A stretch of 42,074 nt of DNA, taken from IMG/VR virus record IMGVR_UViG_3300025617_001075, positions 1-42,074 of that record. The stretch is one strand, 5' to 3'. Positions 39,601 to 42,074 of the stretch are shown here, piece by piece. A program made the translations under genes and the position numbers. Origin of the DNA: a virus. A model generated the notes under the pieces. That model was not told where the DNA came from, made no database searches, and saw only the letters and a list, made by a program, of their open reading frames with translations. Within the stretch, counting starts at the first letter, position 1; every line of letters starts with the position of its first letter.

Positions 39601-42074
39601 TCGGGCTCGGTGGACTCAGGAGAGTTCGTCTGAGCCAAAAGCTGCTCGGGGGTCGGGTACTCGCTACTTGAGTCGTCCTCTGGATTGATAAGCTGCTCAA
39701 CAGCATCCGCCATAACCTTCTGCTCTGGTGTTTCAACCTGAGGAGCGTCGGGTTCGTAAGCGTCAATCTTTGAAACAAGGTCAGAAGTGATGTCATCGTT
39801 AACGTCAGGCTGCTCGCCCAAGTCCTCGACATCCTGAGAAGTTAAATTGGGAGTCGAGTACATATCGTCGAGAGTCTTGAGCAAATCCTGCTCCCACTCC
39901 TCCAAGCTCTGGGGGAGCTCAGAGTCAGACGTCTCAATCTCGTCGCCAGAAGTGTCCTCGCCAACAATGTCGCCAACCAAGTCATCAGCAGCAGAAGCAG
40001 AAGACATTTTGGAAATCGTAAACTTCTTGAAGCTACCGTCACCATCGACAGCAGAAATGTTTGTGTTCCCAGTGTTCTCGTTTGTCTCGATAGACACAGG
40101 GCGAACAATACGGTCTACGCCGTTGTAAGAGAAGACCAAGTCCCGCTCGTTCTCTAAAGCATCGTTAACCTGAGCCTCGATGTCACCGTCAAAGTCAAGA
40201 ACCAGCGGGTTGTCGGCGAAAACCTCATCGACTTTCTCCTGAGCATCCTGGAGCTGCTCTGCCAAGTCTTCAGCTGCTTCGTCAGCGGCACTCTCCGCCA
40301 TCTCAGGGGTGACAGGCTGGAAGCGCTCGACCAAGTAATCACGGCGAGACTTCAAACGCTCCTTCAACAAATCAGCTGTTTCCGCGTCATCAGGGAAAGC
40401 CGCGTCAACAAGCTCATCAATGTTTTCATCAGTGGCACCAGGCAACATCTTCTGAACGCTGAACTTGATGTCCTCGTCAGTCATCTCGCCATAAATCGTG
40501 GCAGCCTGCTGGTTGATGTCTGGGTTACGCAAGCTATCAATTAGTTGCACATCCTCGGGGAGGTCCTTGTCCCCGCCCTGTGCACGGAAGAGGAGGGCAC
40601 CACCAGCATCAATGCGGTAAAGCTCGCGACCAAGGAACTCGCTGTCCGCGACAACCATGTTGTCAAACACGAGTCCAACAGAGTCCCAGTTGTTCAACCA
40701 AGCGTCGGCAGCAAAGCCAGACCGAGCAGCCTCGAGAGCCTCAGAGTCGTCAAGATTGTCAGCTAAAGGCTCTGCGTTCTCCAGCATTGGAGAAACCAAA
40801 ACCTCGTTGCTGTCTGCGTCGCGGCCAAGATAAACGCGGCCAACAGGAATGCCAGCCTTTTCGTAGAGAGCAGAAGCGAGAAGCTCGTTGCGGAGCTGCT
40901 TCTCTGGTGGGAACTTAACGTAGTACTGATTGCCGTCGGCGTCCTCATAAAGACCGCCAGCGTTGGAGCCACTCTGTCCGCCTACCTGGTTCCAATCGGA
41001 AATGTCGTAGACACGACCAAGCGGTCCTACTTCTTCTTGTTCAAGCTCTCCTGAATCGCTTGGCTGGTCTCCTTCAGCCACTCCTGGCGCTCCTGCTCCG
41101 TCATCTCCTGGTAGTTGCTCGGAACTTTCGTCATCGCCTTCTGGGGCTTCTTCTCCTGCATTTTTCTGGGCCTCTCGCTCAGGGTCTGTGAAAAACTCTT
41201 CAAACTCTTCGATACCGAAAATAGCAATTTCGTTTCGGTCACGAGCTGCCTGAAGGGCCTCTTCCTTGTCTTCTATTCTTTCGCTGACATCGAAGAAAAC
41301 ATACTCTTTCTCCTCGCCAGTTTCCTCGTCAGTAACCGTGGAAGTCCACGTACCGATATAATAGCCATCCTCTTTGAGTTTGTCAAAGTTGCGTGACGTA
41401 AACTCATCAAGGTACTTGATGGGGTCTGCGTCAAAGTCTTCACGAGAAACAACTTCCTCGCGTTTCTTAAATCCGCCCTCCCCGTCAGAAACGTCTGCCT
41501 CCGAAGCCACCATGTACCCATCCGTGGGCACGTCGCCAGTGACAAAGTTAACCGTGTAACCACCCTCCTTGGTGGCCTCAATCAGTTTCTCCTTCTCCTC
41601 CTGGCTAAGACCAAAAACTTCCTCTGTCTTAATGTTCTCACCCTCGATTGCATCATCAATCTCGTCGGGCTCCATCTCTCCACCGTCATAGGCTTCACGG
41701 ATGATTTCGTCTGTGTCAATACCCTGCAACTGCAAAGCATCACGCCAAGCCTCGGCTGGAACGTCATAAGTGAACTCTTCGCCATCCTCATCAAAAACCC
41801 GAATCGGTGCGTACCCAAGACGACCATCTTTATCACTAGGCTTCAAAGACTCGCGCAACCCATCCTCGAGGTCCTCAGAGCTAATTTCTACAGCCATCTC
41901 GACAGGTTTGTTAGGAGCGCCCTCAGGGGCGTCCTCAGGAGCCAAATCATCCCGTGGGTCAAATGAATCAGGGTCAATGTCATACATGCCCTCAGCGGGC
42001 TCAAAATCAGAGTTCTGAGGCAAGTAAGGAGTGTAGTCCTCGTTATTGATGACCTCGGCAAGTTCGTCATCGCT
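36666..42074 (-). CDS. Giant head-region polyprotein with HipA/PI-kinase-like domain (5' end outside window)
   Basis: The frame is open to the right edge, giving 1,802 residues plus an unknown N-terminus; a TTG at 42023 is an internal codon, not needed as a start. Numbered from that TTG, residues 335-568 hold a kinase-like domain: GSNAGGLYEDADGNQYYVKFP with K370, RNELLASALYEKAGIP with E380, WLNNWDSVG and YRIDAGGALLFRAQG. Residues 615-675 resemble a WYL/Sm-like fold (LVFSYNGVDRIVRPVSI). Residues 960-1040 look SH3/KOW-like. The last 188 residues are a separate conserved-looking domain with RPGADYTFTY and FDPVQMLRRLDFYANEGD. Long acidic linkers join the parts. Next to the head genes, it may be a MuF-type minor capsid or injected internal protein; the part with a portal or MuF domain would be off the edge. 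Confidence 0.75.
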   Translation of the reverse strand, partial: SDDELAEVINNEDYTPYLPQNSDFEPAEGMYDIDPDSFDPRDDLAPEDAPEGAPNKPVEMAVEISSEDLEDGLRESLKPSDKDGRLGYAPIRVFDEDGEEFTYDVPAEAWRDALQLQGIDTDEIIREAYDGGEMEPDEIDDAIEGENIKTEEVFGLSQEEKEKLIEATKEGGYTVNFVTGDVPTDGYMVASEADVSDGEGGFKKREEVVSREDFDADPIKYLDEFTSRNFDKLKEDGYYIGTWTSTVTDEETGEEKEYVFFDVSERIEDKEEALQAARDRNEIAIFGIEEFEEFFTDPEREAQKNAGEEAPEGDDESSEQLPGDDGAGAPGVAEGDQPSDSGELEQEEVGPLGRVYDISDWNQVGGQSGSNAGGLYEDADGNQYYVKFPPEKQLRNELLASALYEKAGIPVGRVYLGRDADSNEVLVSPMLENAEPLADNLDDSEALEAARSGFAADAWLNNWDSVGLVFDNMVVADSEFLGRELYRIDAGGALLFRAQGGDKDLPEDVQLIDSLRNPDINQQAATIYGEMTDEDIKFSVQKMLPGATDENIDELVDAAFPDDAETADLLKERLKSRRDYLVERFQPVTPEMAESAADEAAEDLAEQLQDAQEKVDEVFADNPLVLDFDGDIEAQVNDALENERDLVFSYNGVDRIVRPVSIETNENTGNTNISAVDGDGSFKKFTISKMSSASAADDLVGDIVGEDTSGDEIETSDSELPQSLEEWEQDLLKTLDDMYSTPNLTSQDVEDLGEQPDVNDDITSDLVSKIDAYEPDAPQVETPEQKVMADAVEQLINPEDDSSSEYPTPEQLLAQTNSPESTEPDIIWQRVQDEFDGTLLPNGHVVVSSTMHGDRRYDVVVRRANNNTFHIYHRVTYPDGSTKVKEMGGQGWHSAEALFSRLNVQIGNSRLSPKTTVNKALKQENDNTLYADTSTPTQPGSYVAADGSVVKQGDRVSVVNPTHSKFGMGARIVSVKRKYSSDGKKYTDYLRVKYDDGTKNNIVSTSVVPEGNAVPNIPAPSGSKAPVLPPLPTSSKLSPKATAENVSPGEGMTLANARLLPVGAVVMSNDGRYYEHVSDNAWSDISNGFGHVFASSENVTYIAPDKQSALDDVAPESDAPLDADALPAPTSWTQATTKANGDALDEFTLPEGDLEVGTRLYAYAAKNNSAEYISQYGFENQTQMEDGVRRYYTSEGKTAVVPRVGGLSYAVPGAILTAQKAQDGKISTTKYVVDSADFESGKFSVVAITGPDKTKRFVDLDGDDFVGTGKFLPVFEADSRFGVELSNENLQEIRAAKALRDNPGFYSNDEMVIGPGVEEVELESLPDWGQAPGNTTSTKDALNQIRQWDSLGDTNEASQGIYTMMDSTSIEDGQVRIQRVFDDEGRARTRLTGKFTAWFGRQKFVPSVAEGAIEADESTGIDFDFYERTDSGLSYAESSVGGFRPDAAKAGATYTYETPQGYRVKVHRANTTAETQALSEREDELDFFSSHSSGNNRNVSLHNVFDVLLPADASSSDVEQALQEMGITQSRPATDLDVQAIKENKLLTLFGQKRDGAKNASGLLRQQELQKIEKQFGITVDDLVLENDGTSKAKPSILISESAAQRIVKDNNIKHFYHNVYMSDISTSNVQGIADRIVNIFEDGSLQSTVSRMLTGGSEGNSSNDDLLRPGADYTFTYFVNDNNENKSGHWKPEPDSNKYATFIFDPVQMLRRLDFYANEGDAWGQMQGKVFDSFKAMENANSDGEALFKTDVPLGAVRAMSVTPEVRARILALLKERGIDFINGNDVEQMMNTPASDWDWR

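Noticed and set aside
42021-42023. TTG as the true start of the giant polyprotein
   Set aside because: The frame remains open to the window edge and its residues (DDELAEVINNEDYTPY) look like the repeated acidic/YTP linker of these proteins.
1-42074. tRNA genes, integrase, attachment sites, insertion sequences, lysis genes
   Set aside because: None was seen: no transposase or integrase motif, no cloverleaf-like segment in the gaps, and no endolysin or holin among the frames.

Overview
The window is a stretch of a tailed double-stranded DNA phage genome (long-tailed, siphovirus type). Two WhiB-family regulators and actinophage-style head polyproteins point to an actinobacterial host. The 125-aa protein near the left edge and the viral-type flavin halogenase are typical of aquatic phages, and base composition looks close to half GC. 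A phage of aquatic actinobacteria is therefore the best guess, but no host gene, integrase or attachment site is present to prove it. A tyrosine in the O-helix of the family A DNA polymerase fits a virulent lifestyle. Coding is almost continuous and no gap exceeds 170 bases.

Layout. Positions 1-3977 are read rightward: the end of a glycine-rich tail protein, a small conserved phage protein, then a SAM methyltransferase, a flavin-dependent halogenase and a family 2 glycosyltransferase with TPR repeats. Everything from 42074 down to 3964 is read leftward. In order of transcription it begins with the head: a polyprotein of more than 1,800 aa with a HipA/PI-kinase-like domain, two small proteins, a 1,627-aa polyprotein with a prohead protease in its middle, a major capsid protein with a fused acidic scaffold, and a second capsid-like protein. 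Next come the major tail protein, head-tail adaptor, tail terminator, gp10-like protein, overlapping tail chaperone frames, tape measure, a distal tail protein carrying a repeat array, a minor tail protein and an S74-chaperoned fibre.

After two unknown genes comes the replication and recombination block: PolA, RuvC-like resolvase, SNF2 helicase, Cas4-like nuclease, Sak4-like ATPase and a probable ssDNA-binding protein. A GT-B-like glycosyltransferase and several small genes follow, and the run ends in a regulatory cluster with two WhiB proteins around a small Cys-rich protein. The two transcription directions converge at 3964-3977, where the last genes overlap tail to tail.

Most notable: (1) one roughly 55-70-residue beta module appears eleven times in three virion proteins, including a seven-copy array that splits the distal tail protein; (2) a kinase-like domain sits in the huge head polyprotein; (3) the methyltransferase-halogenase-glycosyltransferase cassette; (4) an 18-bp perfect palindrome is built into a consensus -35 box ahead of one whiB gene; (5) two HK97-type capsid candidates lie in series, one with an acidic scaffold of about 300 residues. 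Family names rest on motif reading alone; no database search was possible.
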